This document shows, piece by piece, positions 13,577 to 25,530 of a stretch of DNA of 64,000 nt. Positions within the stretch are counted from its first letter, which is position 1. Every line of letters begins with the position of its first letter. The DNA is from Alligator mississippiensis (taxonomy: Eukaryota; Chordata; Crocodylia; Alligatoridae): positions 120,102,162 to 120,166,161 of the forward strand of contig NC_081824.1 of the NCBI RefSeq assembly GCF_030867095.1, in the 5' to 3' direction. Below the pieces are notes generated by a model, which searched no databases, was not told the origin of the DNA, and saw only the letters and a program-made list of their open reading frames with translations. A program made the position numbers and the translations under genes.

Positions 13577-13650
13577 ATACTATAAAAGGTCATGGCCCTC
13601 TAAACTAGTCTTAAAGGTGCCACCCGGCTGTACCTTCTGCCTGAATACTA

Positions 13651-16409
13651 ACAGCTAACTACCTCTGTATCAAATGGAGTAGGGGACAATATTAAAGTCC
13701 AATAACAAAATAAATCAACGGGTGACTGTCTTGAGTATTAGTTGCTTTTCAGGAAATTAACATTCTCCTTTTTAAATGCATGCGTAGCTGCTACTTGATT
13801 TCAAAAGAAACCTTTCCGTAGAAGTTTAGTTTGGCTTACCTTAAAGAAATGTTAAAATCATAGCTGATACATGGCTTGGTAAACTAGGACCCTTGGCCAA
13901 CAGGCACAACATATTTAAGCTTGGATCACCTGCATCTAATACACTGGCACTGTGCAGACAGTCCATTTTTATAAAAATAAACAGGGCTTAGGATGTGTTG
14001 GACTGGCAATGCAATCAATTGCACATCCTGTCTCCATGTTGTAAAGCTTGCTGCCTTGCCAATACATGCTTAACTAGTCTCCATACCCACTTAATCCTTG
14101 GCCACTGTGCCAAGTTTGCCAGCAAAGATGTCTTTGCTACAGAGAATTATGTTGGTTCTTTTGGTTGTGACAGTTGTTCACTACCAGCTAAACGAACCAC
14201 TGAATCATTTCCTGTTAGTAATCAAGCAGATTTCAGATTGCCACAGTTTTTCTGCATTATACTTTCAAGCATAAATAACCCTATTACACAGGAACACCTG
14301 ATTTGTTAGGGGTTTTTTTTTCAGTTGCTTGCTTCAAAACCTTCCATATTTGCTTAACAAAAAGACATCTTTGCTTTGTGTTAGCTGAGGCACTCTATTT
14401 AGGATATCAGTCTATTCAAGTAATTTAAATGGCTATCTTAGTTCTCTAGGTAAGTATTGTTTCTAAAAATCCATGGGCTCATCTTTTTGGCTATACTGTA
14501 ATTCCAAACTAGCAAAAGTAATTACGGCTGCCCTTTATTATAATAATATCCATGTGATATTGCTGTACTGCAGGAGCTTAACGCTTTACCACAATTTTTA
14601 AAACAGAAAATGTTGTTATAGAAGCCAGTTCACTTTTTAAATAAAACTATCAGATACGTTTCTCATACTATTGGTATAACATGACATGGTGCTTTACAAA
14701 CAAATTAAAAGATAAAAGTGCCTGTTCTGAGGAATTTACAATCTATATTAGACTGGAAATGAAAAGACTAAAGTAGAACTAGGTCCCTGGCAGAAAGACA
14801 ACCAAATCCAATGATAAAGGACTGCATAAGGAAGCAGAGTTTTCATGCAAATAGCACACACGTTATTTGTTTCAAATAGTAGCTGTCTGCTACAGGGTTT
14901 TTTCTTTATTTTTAAACTTTTTAGGAGAACATTTTCTTCCTGAACCTCATCTTGCGCTCCATTTTTCATTCTTTGGTTCTGCTGTAAGCAGAACTTCTGT
15001 TGCCTAGTACAGTAGCAGAGTCTAGGTCAATGAATGCTGTGCATGTTTCAGAGGATAAGGAGCAATTGCATTTATTTACTGCTAAGAGCCTATTCTCCCA
15101 CTGATATCAATGATAGGCCCCAAAAGGGTGGCTTGAAAAGAGCAGTCAGAATTTTTCATATTAAGAACAAGGCACTAAATTGGTGAGACTAGAATGAGCT
15201 TATTCTACAATAGGGTATTATAAAGTTGTATTTACTGTCTTTCAAAACTATATATTAAATGGCACTTTTCTTTAAAGCTACCTTTACTATCTTTCATTTT
15301 ATTCAGCATATATCAATTCAAACCCTTAACAGAGTGACCACAGCTGTGATCCAAACAATTCAATAGCTTTTCAAATATCTAATCTGATTCAGTTTTGGTA
15401 GTGGTTCTACACTGGACAAAACCAAGAGAATGATCACCCATTTCTTCTCAGGAGAATTTCTGCATCTAACTGTGAAAGGATGCTATTTACTTAGGGTCAG
15501 AATTAGCATTTTGTGTCAAAAATGATTTCTGCTACACTAAGATAACTATGCTACTTGCAGCTCGGGGAAATTTAGTGGGCCAATGTCAACATGACTTCAG
15601 ATGCTTGCTTGCATTCTTCAGATCCTCTTATAAGTGGTTGGTATTTTTTATGGCAATAGAAAAGGTTAGTATGTCACACAAGAATTTGGTTTGTTTTTAA
15701 TTTAAGGGGCTTTAAGTAAGTAAAGCAAGATTAAAGGGGTTTTCAACTCTTGCTTTATGTAACTAAATACTATGCATTTTACATAATGGTATATGGTACC
15801 TGCAGAACCCGGTATCAGTATAAAATATACTGATATGTAAGACACGCACACTTGCCATATACTTAAAGTCACATGTACCTGCACTGGAAAGTATGACCAA
15901 TCTGCACTTACAACATTGCTATGCAGATTGAGCAAGTTACCAGACCCCAGGTCTCTTGGTTCCCCAGTCAACATCTTCCTCAGGAAAGTCCTTTTGGTTG
16001 CTAGCCCTACCTGTTTGTGAATGGCTACTACAACCTGCTGGACTCCCTCAGAGGTGGGGAGAGGATGCATGAGGCACCACTGATGTCTGTTCAGTCCACA
16101 TTTTTCCAGGTGAAAAACCTATGGCAGAGGGAATATATTTATCCACTAGTAATATGCTTAGCACCTGATACATGGTTACAGCATGTGTTTGGGAACGGCC
16201 TCCTGTCTATAGATCCATCTGGACTGACAGTCAAAGGAAGTTGAGAGACAGTACAATTATTTGTTATACAGGAATGGTTGTACAGCTTTAACTCCACTTA
16301 GCTTAATCTAAGAGAGGATTAAACAATTTTAAGTGCAACTACAGTTGGGATTTTATACCACCTTAACAAGATCAACGTATCCAAATGGTGCAGGTCTTGT
16401 GTGCAAAGA
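13651..16409. other. Intergenic stretch, nothing firm
   Basis: AT-rich, with no gene or well-bounded repeat recognised. Confidence 0.5.
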
Positions 16410-16875
16410 TAGGGTGCATCCCCATGAGTGGGAATATGCATTTCCCCAGAGACAAATAGCAGCAGCACATAATTGTGCCATTGCTACTTGTCCTCAGGGA
16501 ATGCCCCTGCATGCATGCTCTGGCACGCGACAAGTTACCCTGGGCTGGCCTTAGCAGCCTTACTTAGTGTCCCAATGGCCACCTGATGCTCCAGCAGTGG
16601 TAATCCAGGGGCACGGAGCCTGGCCAGCAGCTGAAGCATGGCTCTGGCTGGTCAAGCTGTGGTTTCAGGTGACACATGCTGCAGCCACTTGCACCACCCT
16701 ACTATTTTTGCTTTGTTTTTTTAGATATTGGGAGTTCCTGCTATCTAATTTTGCCTCTGTGCTGCAAATATGCACAGAGAAACCTTTCATGTATGCCATG
16801 TGCATTTTGTGGCGCTTCAAAAGCCTTTGAGGTGCTGCAAAGTGCATGTGTGCACTTGTCTGGATGTGTCCATAA
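16410..16875. mobile_element. Non-autonomous TIR element, copy 1 of a local pair
   Basis: The left end AGGGTGCATCCCCATGAG is a degraded inverted match to the right end CTTGTCTGGATGTGTCCAT. The interior AATGCCCCTGCATGCATGCT, then GCAGTGGTAATCCAG and CAAAAGCCTTTGAGG is shared, in the same order and orientation, with the copy at about 18286-18744. Confidence 0.7.
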
Positions 16876-18285
16876 GGTGTAGGTTTATGATTTGTCAGGA
16901 ATCTTCTCTTTGTGTAGGAAAGTGAACCAGTGGGTTTGCAACTAGAGCATAGTGGCTGCTAGGGGCTCTCCTGCACACTTCCCAGGAGGCTACAAGTGTG
17001 GCCCCTTTCCCCAGCCAGCTGGTGACTGTCAGCAGCAGCTGGGGTGGAAGAGGGGGCAGGGGAAACAGAGCACACCTACCATGAAGGTCCATACCTTGCT
17101 GGCTGGGATCTTGGGTGGTGGGGGGCAGGCTGGGTCTGCACGGGAAGGGTTCCCTTCTCCCCCCAGCCTCTTGACAGCTGCAGCCAACAGCTGCACCATG
17201 GCACAACACAACCAGGGCTAATACAGGGACCCAGACCCAGGAGCCCTAATACAGGGATACACATCCCAGTGCCCTTCCCCTGCAGTCCCACCTCCAGCAG
17301 GCAGCAGTGCACTGCAGCCCAGCTGGGAGAGAGAACCTGGACTCCTTCCCCCACAACTTACCTTCAACCTGGCTGGGCTGCGGCACATTATTGGGCCAGG
17401 GTAGCTGCAAGGATAGAAACGCCACCCACCACCACCAGGCTGTGTGCGGGGCTGGGATCAGAGCCTGTCAATGATTTAGGCTGTCTTGGCACTTGGGCAG
17501 ATGAAACAAGCTCTGCCTAAAGCTGGAGCGCAGCCCTGCACAACGCTGCCTGGTGGGGTGGTGACAGTGCTCTAAGTAAACCCTGGATGGGATGTGGCAC
17601 AGACCTTTGATAAAGCACTCTAACAAAAAATGCTTTAGGTTAGTACACATCCATCCAGGGTTAATTTAGGAGCGGTATCCGCCATTTTTAATGCACTCTG
17701 AGAGCTATAAATGTCTATTCTATTATGGCTGTAAAGCACTTTCTGTGCTCTTAAAGCTCATTAAATGTAACGCCTGTACCTAGAAATAGTCGCCTACACT
17801 TGATTTCCCACAAAACAGACTAGGTCTGCTGATGTCAGAAGCAATAAAAATAAAGCTACAGCTACAACTGCACCTTGAAGTTACATGGAATGTATTTTCA
17901 TGAGATCCACTTTCCCCAATAGCTACCAAGAATTTATTTCCTCCTTCCTCTAAAGCAGTTTCCAGATCATAGGTCACCCTTCAGTCTGCTCCCTACACTT
18001 CCACTTGTCCTCCTGACATGTTCAGATTACTTTGGATTCACTTCCTTGATCTGCAGCTGAGCCCTTTCCACTTGCTCCTTCCTCTTTGACTTCAAGCTTC
18101 TCTTTTATTCTATACTGTAGGCTGAGAAATTTAACAATTTCACTTCCACGTTGACTGTTGTATCTCCAATTCCTAAAGCATAGTATCTATTCAAGCTACC
18201 TTTATCTCCAACCCACTTTCAAGTCCATCTTCTCTAGCTTTTTCTCTTTGCCACTACACTGCAAATAGTATGCCCAAAGACAAGG
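16876..18285. other. Intergenic stretch with GC-rich patch
   Basis: A GC-rich patch at about 16.93-17.56 kb holds overlapping frames on both strands (longest 158 codons) with no recognisable domain. Probably transposon-derived. The rest is unremarkable. Confidence 0.45.
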
Positions 18286-18744
18286 GAGTGTCCAGACAAG
18301 CACACACATGCATTTCCCTGGGGACAAATAGCAGGGACAAATAGTTGTGCCACTGCTTTTTGTCCCCAGGGAATGCCCCTGCATGTGTGCTCTGGTGTGC
18401 AGCAAATTGCTCTGGGTAGGGTAGGGGAAGCTGAGGCCAGCACTTGGCCTGGCCTCAGCAGCCTTACCTGGGGCCCTGGGGGCTTCTTGGGGCTGCGGCA
18501 GTGGTAATCCAGACTGGCAGCTGCACCATGGCTCTAAGCACAGCCAGGCTCTGGTTTTGGGCAGCACACACTGAAGCCACATGCATTGCCCCACTTTTTT
18601 GAACCATTATTTTTAGATACCAGGATTTCCTGATATCTAGTTTTGACTATGCACTGCAATGTGGAGAACCTTTTCACACATGCTGCCTCAAAAGCCTTTG
18701 AGGCACTGCAAAGTGCCAGTGTACACTTGTCTGGATGCATCCTA
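18286..18744. mobile_element. Non-autonomous TIR element, copy 2 of a local pair
   Basis: TIRs GTGTCCAGACAAGCACACAC and, on the complement of the right end, GCATCCAGACAAGTGTACAC. The interior matches the 16.4-kb copy (AATGCCCCTGCATGTGTGCT, GCAGTGGTAATCCAGACTGG, CAAAAGCCTTTGAGGCACTG). The ORF-like stretches in it are not genes. Confidence 0.75.
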
Positions 18745-19742
18745 GAAGACTCTCCCATGGAAATCTCTGGGAACACTCCTCATCGATCTGTTTGAACTCT
18801 GTGATGACTTCCCCTCTGGCCTTCTACAACTCAGTATTCTCTTGATCTAAGATTTTTTTCAGTGTCTCCTCATCCTCTTTTCTACCTGTTTGTTTCCTCA
18901 AAATGCTATTGGCAGTTCCCTCTTTCCCCCCTCAGTACTCAAGTAATCTCTCCCTGACCTCACCTGCTTGCAGAATTTGAAGCATCACCTGCCAAATTTT
19001 AGGACTTTCGCTCCTCCACCCATTCCTGAATTGCAAGCTGCCTACCTAACATGGCTCTTTTCCCAACCATCTGCAAAACTGAACTTTCCTAATAGTTCCT
19101 CTCTATTGCCATCCTTTTCAACTCTACCATCATATCTTTTCCCAAGGTTCATAATCATGACACATTTGACTCTTTTTATTTAGCCTTTTCGTCTCTTCCA
19201 TTCCTTAATTTCAAGTCTGCCCTCTTTGCTCTTTCCTCTCCAGTCTAAGCCTACTTTTCCCCTTCTATACCCATTTATATCTTGGTCTCATTTCTCTTAA
19301 TTTTTATATCTTGTGCTTTCCCCAATCCTTTCTCTATTTCTTCACTTTCCCACTGTCACTTCTTGCTCTATACTTGGAACTGTCTCCCTTCCTTCAAATC
19401 CATTTATTCCGGAAATCCTTCCTTGTGTCTCCATATCTTCTTCTAAGCCAAGCTACTGCCCCTTGCATAGTATTTTGTTTTGTTTAAATACATCAGGGAA
19501 GGGACTGTTTGTGTTTGGAAAGTGCCATGAAAACTCTGTGTGTATTATAAATAACAATTTGAGGACAAACGTTGTGTTTTGTTCTTGGGCTGCATAATGT
19601 GCTCGTCTGATTTAGAGTGAATGCTTAAAGATCCAGTAAGCACAGATAAGGAAGTATAGGATTAGTTAACAAAGAGCAAATTTAGAGCATAGTCAGTGAA
19701 ATTGAACAAACAGATTAAAAAACAAACAAACAAACTGAAATA
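18745..19742. other. Pyrimidine-rich stretch
   Basis: The plus strand is strongly C/T-rich (TTTCCTC, CTCTTTCC-type words) from about 18.8 to 19.46 kb. No gene recognised. Confidence 0.5.
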
Positions 19743-20955
19743 CCATCCAATAGCTAGATAAATTCAATAACCATTTCTCAGCCCTCTGATACCACCAAAT
19801 TTGCACTGAGGAGAACACCCATGATCGTCACTTCACAAATCTCAGAAGGGCTTTCCCTCAACAAGGACACTTCTCCAGAGAGATAGATTACACTTTTGAA
19901 AGAGCCACCCGGATACCATGTGAAGAACTGCTGCAGTACAAAAAGAAAATCCCCAAGAATTGCACACCATTAGTTATCACATACCATCCTTCCCTGAAAA
20001 CTATACAGAAAATCCGCAAACAACTGCAACCCATACTAGAAGGCGGCCCAGGTTTTAAAGAGATCTTTCCAGAACCACCCATCCTAGCTTTTAAACAAGC
20101 ACTAAACCTTGCCAACCTTATTACCAGAAGCAAACTTCCTATGGCCCAAAGCGCACCAAATGGATCCAGACCACACCAGGACAAGAAATGTAAGACCTGC
20201 AAATACATCTCCACCAATTCCACAAAAACTACACCCCACAACAGAACCATCACCATTCCTGGATCTTATACCTGCACTTCCAGAAATGTAATATATCTCA
20301 TCCAGTAAGCTAAATACCCGGATGGAAAATATGTAGAAGAAACCAAAGAACTACGTATTAGAATGAACGCACAGCAAAAATCTATCAAAGACAAAAATAG
20401 CCAATTACCTGCGGGTGCACACTTCTCACAAGACAATCACTCTCTCTCCAATCTCTCAGTTCTAATTCTCAAAGAGAATTTACAAAACACCTTTCGCAGA
20501 TGAGCCAATGAACTTCACTTCATAAATCTACTGGATACAAAAAATCATGGACTAAATGCAGACATTAGATCTATAGCACATTAACCTGCCTGCCATCCAA
20601 TAACCACAAGTAACCTCTCTACTTTTTACCAGCTACATTCTATCACCAGGACAACATTCCCCCTCCTCCGCACCTACCTGTCTCACACCTATTGTCTCCC
20701 ATGGCCTCTGATCCTCACTGCCACACATTTGCATTTTCACAGACCTGCATTTTGCATATTGGCTTCTATTCCACCATGGAGAACACATAATACCAGCAGA
20801 CGCTCCCTATGCCTGAAGAAGGGTGTTTGTGCCTGAAAGCTTGCAAAGAACAATTTTCCCAACTATTTAGTTGGTCTAACAAAAGATATCACATTTACCC
20901 AAAGAACCTGGCATCTGCCTATGTCCTCAGACCAACGCGGTTACAACCAACACCC
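19743..20955 (+). mobile_element. Decayed Penelope-like element, plus strand
   Basis: Homologous to the 61.4-63.2 kb element in the opposite orientation. It ends in the family 3' tail (TTAGTTGGTCTAACAAAAGA, then ACCAACACCCCT). CTGAAATA occurs at both 19735-19742 and 20956-20963 and may be the target duplication, which would put the left edge at 19743; homology is only clear from about 19778. The tail is a diverged variant of the 61-kb tail, shared with the short 43.5-kb fragment. It is clearly older than the 61-kb copy. Confidence 0.82.
19778..20584 (+). pseudogene. Penelope RT C-terminus/GIY-YIG pseudogene
   Basis: One reading frame stays in register for 268 codons from 19778 to the TAA at 20582-20584, interrupted by TGA (19787), TAA (20306) and TGA (20501). 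It reads through ICTEE, FERAT, CTPLVITYHPSLK, ILAFKQALNLANLITRSKLP, SRNVIYLIQ and KYVEETKELRIRM to ELHFINLLDTKNHGLN. The central Gly of the YIG motif is Glu here (KYVEETK), and the Cys after VIYLIQ is a stop. Only substitutions and no frameshifts: relatively gentle decay. Confidence 0.85.
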
Positions 20956-21444
20956 CTGAAATAAGATAAAGCATTTTTATGTCTGCATGACTGCATATAC
21001 ACTATAGCTTTCACCAGCACAGAAATCACACCCTTAACCAATGTTGCTATGCTGACAAATTTTCTAGGGTAGACTTGGCCAAAGAATGTACTACTGTACA
21101 CATGGCAGAATGCTCAGTGTAGAAATGTCCTGTCAGAGGAGGGTTCAGAAGGTACATTAACTAAAGATACCACAAATCCCAGAGGCACTGGTTTAAATAA
21201 AGATAACTGTAATATGATTAAATCTCATTTAACTGTATAAACCTTACAGTGAGTAAAATACAGCCATGTAGCAACCATCTGATGCACTGTTTCCTGCTTC
21301 AGAATGTTAGAACTTATACCTGATCATATCAGTGATTTCATCCCATTGTGTTCTTACATCAATTGAATATAGTATAAAATTTTGGTGCATAGACTATTTG
21401 TTAGGGGAGAGGAGGGAAATCAGAGGCAGGCAACTGTGATACCC

Positions 21445-21525
21445 AAAAGCTTGTCTAAATCTATTTCAACCATGCAGTTAGTCCAATAAAAGATATCACC
21501 CACAAAAACTCCTGCCTCTTGCAAG
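21445..21525 (+). repeat. Old Penelope-tail-like fragment
   Basis: AAAAGCTTGTCTAAATC, then AGTTAGTCCAATAAAAGATA and TATCACCC resemble the plus-strand tail at 20.84-20.92 kb, with much divergence. No duplication seen. Confidence 0.4.
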
Positions 21526-22476
21526 TTTTTAAGATAGAAATTGCAAGTGTTTGCAACATAAAGGAATGTGAAGACAATGAGGAAAATAGGACGAATCCAG
21601 TTAACAGTGTGATGGTTCGTGCTACTTATATCTTGGCCATGGAACAGAAAGGGATGGGTGTTAGAAAAGAGACATTATTGTATTCATGGATACAACAGCT
21701 TGAGTTTCAGAATACCCCAGCTTACTTACCCAAATACAATAAAAACAAGGCAAATCGCTACTTTTCCAACCAAGCATCCAAATGCTATATGTGGTTGTGT
21801 TGCAACCTAAATCTTTCTTTAAATATGCCTGTTTAAGTGGATTATCTCCTATCTAAAGAAATATTTATTCTTGTTGGAATCACACTTTCCACTTCAATGA
21901 CAGCCAGTGGAAAAAATTCCAGGACTTAATTTTGTGCAGTTTCAGATGTGTTACCTTTCAATTTCATCAGATGACTGTTTTGCTAATAGTATGGGAAAAG
22001 AGGCAGAAACAAACCTGGTATCCCTTCTCTATACCAATCATTATGGCGTTTCCTTCCAGCACATCTATTTCATTCATCTCTTCTTTACACTACACTATCC
22101 CACATTCTTTCAAATCTCTCTTCAGAAGACAGAATCTTGTCCGTGACTCTAATCCTCTTCCATTGCTGTTTGAAACAGCAAATTTATTGTTATTCACCAA
22201 TCTCTGTGCACATTACTGATCTCACAGTATACCTTTTCCCTATGGCTTGTGGCCTTCAATTGTCACAGTTTTATTCTACTCTTTTCATACCTGTATTTCT
22301 TACATGTAAGTGCAACATTTAACACAGCCTGCCTCAACTATGGTGCCACAATAGATGCCTACATAATCCACAAAGCAGCAATATCTGGTAGACTGAGCAA
22401 TGGGCTGAAAAATAGGAACCTGAAAATTCAAATATACGTGTCATTGAGTTGCTGAGTGACATATATTAATGTCCTA

Positions 22477-22567
22477 GGGCCTGATCCTGAAAACAAGGAC
22501 AATGAGCTGTCCCGAATGAGTTCAGTACTAAAAAGTTTACTCATAGGCATGTTTGCAGGATCGGACC
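22477..22567. repeat. Palindromic MITE-like element
   Basis: Begins GGGCCTGATCCTGAAAAC and ends GTTTGCAGGATCGGACC, inverted versions of each other. A widespread old amniote repeat has these ends in my memory. Confidence 0.65.
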
Positions 22568-23310
22568 TTTTGTTCCCCATCTGTACAACAAAGATCATTC
22601 TCTCTCCCATGGGAGTATCAGTTTGCATTTATATAAAGTGCTATGTGTTTAGTGAAAATATGGAGCTCTACCTTTAAGATTTGATCAGCGTGGGAATGCA
22701 AATATTAATGCAGGATTCTCCCTAGCTGTAAATCATTCAGATCACAATTAAAAATCAGTTTAGGTCCTGGTTTCTTTGTTTAGTTTTCATTTAGTTCCCT
22801 TGATCAGACTCAGATTTCATGCATGTGTTCCTGGTCAACACAGGTGATGTATGTAAAGTTTTCTGTACACAATTCTATCCCACCATTGTTCCAGGGACCC
22901 GGACATGCAATACTGGGCCTATATTGTAGACAAGATGCTCTCACTGATTTAACCCCTCACTTGTTACTCCAAGCATTCTAATCTGGGGTTGGTTAGTTGG
23001 AAGGAATACAAGGAAAGAATGGAAACATGGTAACATTACACAATAAATTCTGTGGTGTAAGGGCTAGGAAAGAATTAGGGATCTTCACTGTGATAGACAA
23101 GACTGCTGTTTGCTTACATGCAGTAACAGGATTTTCATATATACTGTAGTAGCATGTACTGAGTTTCGGTAAGTTTCACTACATGAACTGAATGTTAGTA
23201 GTTAGAAGTATGGCTTATGATAGTCTAGAGTGCAGCACAAAGTGTTGGACGTAACTTTTGACTGAAATGCTATCAACTTGAAAGACACTATGGGCAACTG
23301 GCAGCCTTAT

Positions 23311-24797
23311 TTTATTTAAGCAAAGTCACAGCATTGTCATCATTGCCCACCCTCTTTTGAAAGGAAGAGTTAGATAAAGGCCCCTGAAATTTACATTACT
23401 CACAAATAAGGGATTGAAATAAGAGATTACAAGCATATTTCACTAAAATAAATAATCTATATGAAGGGTTTTACTTTTAAAATCAGTCTAAAAATGTATA
23501 AATTCTAAAGTGGGGAGATCAAAAGATATTTTAACAACTTCCGTTATTTACAAACAATATAAAAACTGCACAAACCATGAAGTGATGCAAAATTCCTTTT
23601 CAAAATTATCTTCTTTCCTATTATGAAATCAAATCTCCAATTAATAATTCAGTTTTAATCAACTGTTTTCTTTACAAATGAGAAAAGTTAAACGTTTTTT
23701 ATTACCATCAGTAAAATATACAATAAAAACAAACCTTGCTAAATGTTTAAGGTTAAAAAAAGAAATACTGCAGGCAAATCAAAAGGAAAGTAACCGTAAC
23801 TTATTCTTTGGTAACCAAAAGTTAGCAAGTATCTAACATTTCAAGTGATAAAGTTAAGATAAACCATCCCATTTTGACAAATGGAAGAATTACTTCTGGC
23901 AAAATGTAACCCTCATGGTTTAATTTAAAAGGACAGGATCCACCCACAACTCTGTAGTGCAAGTTCTCAAATTCATATTTTATTTTTAATTTCATTTCAG
24001 AAACCTGAAACTTTCCAACTCTGGTAGTGTATTGCTTATTCCTCTCTCCTTTTCTTATTATTTCCATTCAAGGAAGCAATGCATTTGGAAATGAGCACTT
24101 CTCCAAAAATCTAATAGATAGTGTGCGTACGGCTGCATAGCAGCTAGTACCACGGTATATAGCTGTCTCTTTCTTGTGTTAAGGTATCTTATTTTCTGTC
24201 CCTGGGGAAAAGTACCTGAACCAATTCATGCTCTGCTGACCTCTTTACATTAGTGTGACATGCTTAAACTAACACAGGAGCACACACACAAAAGAAGCTG
24301 TACAGCTACAACACTAGCCCTGCTACCCTCCAACAGATAATATGCGTCTCATCCTGCCTCAACTCACCTGCTTAAAGAACTCCCTAAGCCACAGAAATAA
24401 AATGCTTTTATAGCAACTGTTCACCCTTTACCACAAAAGCATCTCATCTTCTTTTCAAGTTACTCCTAATGTTTATTCCCACAACGTTTAAAAAAAAAAA
24501 TCACACTCCAAAAGGAACTGAGGAAATCCTACCCTGACCCCAACAGGACTTTTAAGGCTTTACAAAAAAAAGTTCAACTTTCACTTTCTTTAAAGTCACA
24601 GACTGCATATTCAAAGCAAGTCCTCTCCAATCCACTATGCAGAAAATCTTTACTTCTGCATTTAACACATGCCTGAAGTTCACGTAATAAATGTGCAGTA
24701 AAATGTATGTCCTCATCTGGGCTTTCTCCTGGGATCAATTCCTCACTCATTTTCCTGCACCATCTGAATGATTAACACCAAACGCCTTTGTCATTGA
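23311..24797 (-). other. NHSL1: Probable NHSL1 3' UTR (extent uncertain)
   Basis: AT-rich, repeat-poor sequence directly downstream of the NHSL1 stop. Minus-strand AATAAA poly(A) signals occur at 24472-24477, 23979-23984 and 23311-23316. I cannot tell which is used, and the true end could lie further left. No TE signature is visible here, unlike the flanking sequence, which fits UTR status. RNA-seq or 3'-end data would settle it. Confidence 0.45.
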
Positions 24798-25530
24798 TTA
24801 GCTTTCTTCAGCTGAAGGGCTTAGACACTTCCTCGAAGTATTCACTTTTACTGGCTGTGTCATTAAGTCTACGCAGGTTGGAGCCTTGGGCTCTTTCACT
24901 CCCTCTTCCTCAGCATATGGAAAATCATTCGTGTCCATTTCATCGCTGTTAAACACATCGAGTAGACTCTCTTGCTGCTCTTCTAAAGTCCTTCGGATCC
25001 TGTTTTCTGATGGTTCAACAGCTTCCCCATCTCCCTCACTAATAACAGTCATGGGGCTGCTCTGGATACGGTTGCGGACATTGTACTTGCTGCTGGCAGC
25101 AGATGGAGGTGTTCGTGACCGGCCGTACCTGGTACCAGAAAAGGACATACTCCTCGGCATCAGGCCTTCACTCTTGGCCCATTCTTCCTGGGCCCTTTTG
25201 TTCTTGCTGGGAGAACAGCTGGTAGGGCTGTCTAGAAGGTCAGAGAAGGAGTCTGCCTTTGTTCTGTGGAACCTAGGGTCTGTGTTCTTCAACATCTCTG
25301 CTGCTGACATGCGTGAACTGGCATCTGACCGGCTCCCTTTTTTCAGCAGCAGGGCTTTAAAGTTGTCGTTGCTGGTGCTACTCTTGCGAATGCTTCTCTG
25401 AATTGATCCTGCATGCTTGAGGGAAGCTAGATTAGGGGAGGTGCCAGTGGGTGTTACTGGAGGCGATGGAGAATGGTTTCGGGTACGGTCATCCTCAGAA
25501 TCTTTGCGGCCAAGGACCTTCCTTTTGGAT
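24798..25530 (-). CDS. NHSL1: NHSL1 terminal coding exon with stop codon
   Basis: The last coding exon, encoding residues 1335-1577 and a TAA stop at 24798-24800. It begins SKRKVLGRKDSEDD and contains SPSPPVTPTGTSP, GSIQRSIRKSSTSNDNFKAL, MSAAEMLKNTDPRFHRTKAD, RRAQEEWAK-like KRAQEEWAKSEGLMPRS, SFSGTRYGRSRTPPSAASS and RIQSSPMTVISEGDGEAVEP, and ends PSAEES. This C-terminal block is the signature that separates NHSL1 from other proteins; human NHSL1 ends very similarly in my memory. The acceptor is AAACCCCAG right of 25530. It is rich in Ser/Thr-Pro and RxxS sites, consistent with phosphorylation, which is inference. Exon phase agrees with the preceding exon. Confidence 0.96.

Larger units (their letters stand above)
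12505..13650. mobile_element. Composite repeat: old retroelement-like host with nested TIR element and CR1
   Basis: The left part (12505-12533) and the piece after 13145 (to about 13205) read on the minus strand as one tail (AGGTGCCACC; CTACAAAAGCTCAAGTGTCT). The right part (about 13450-13472 and 13577-13650) carries the same tail on the plus strand (CATCTGATGAAGTGGG; CTTAAAGGTGCCACCC). So the host element has inverted ends like a Penelope element. A TIR element (12534-13145) split the left end and a CR1 (about 13474-13576) split the right end. The layering is inferred from similarity of the flanks. Confidence 0.55.
20964..23310. other. Region downstream of NHSL1, mostly unassigned
   Basis: Contains a Penelope-tail relic and one palindromic MITE (listed separately). 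It could include the distal end of the NHSL1 3' UTR. No coding exon recognised. Confidence 0.5.

Noticed and set aside
20964-23310. Neighbouring gene such as HEBP2, which lies downstream of NHSL1 in human
   Set aside because: No peptide from it could be recognised in the left 24 kb, so synteny could not be confirmed here.
24886-25401. 171-codon plus-strand frame
   Set aside because: Antisense to the NHSL1 terminal exon.
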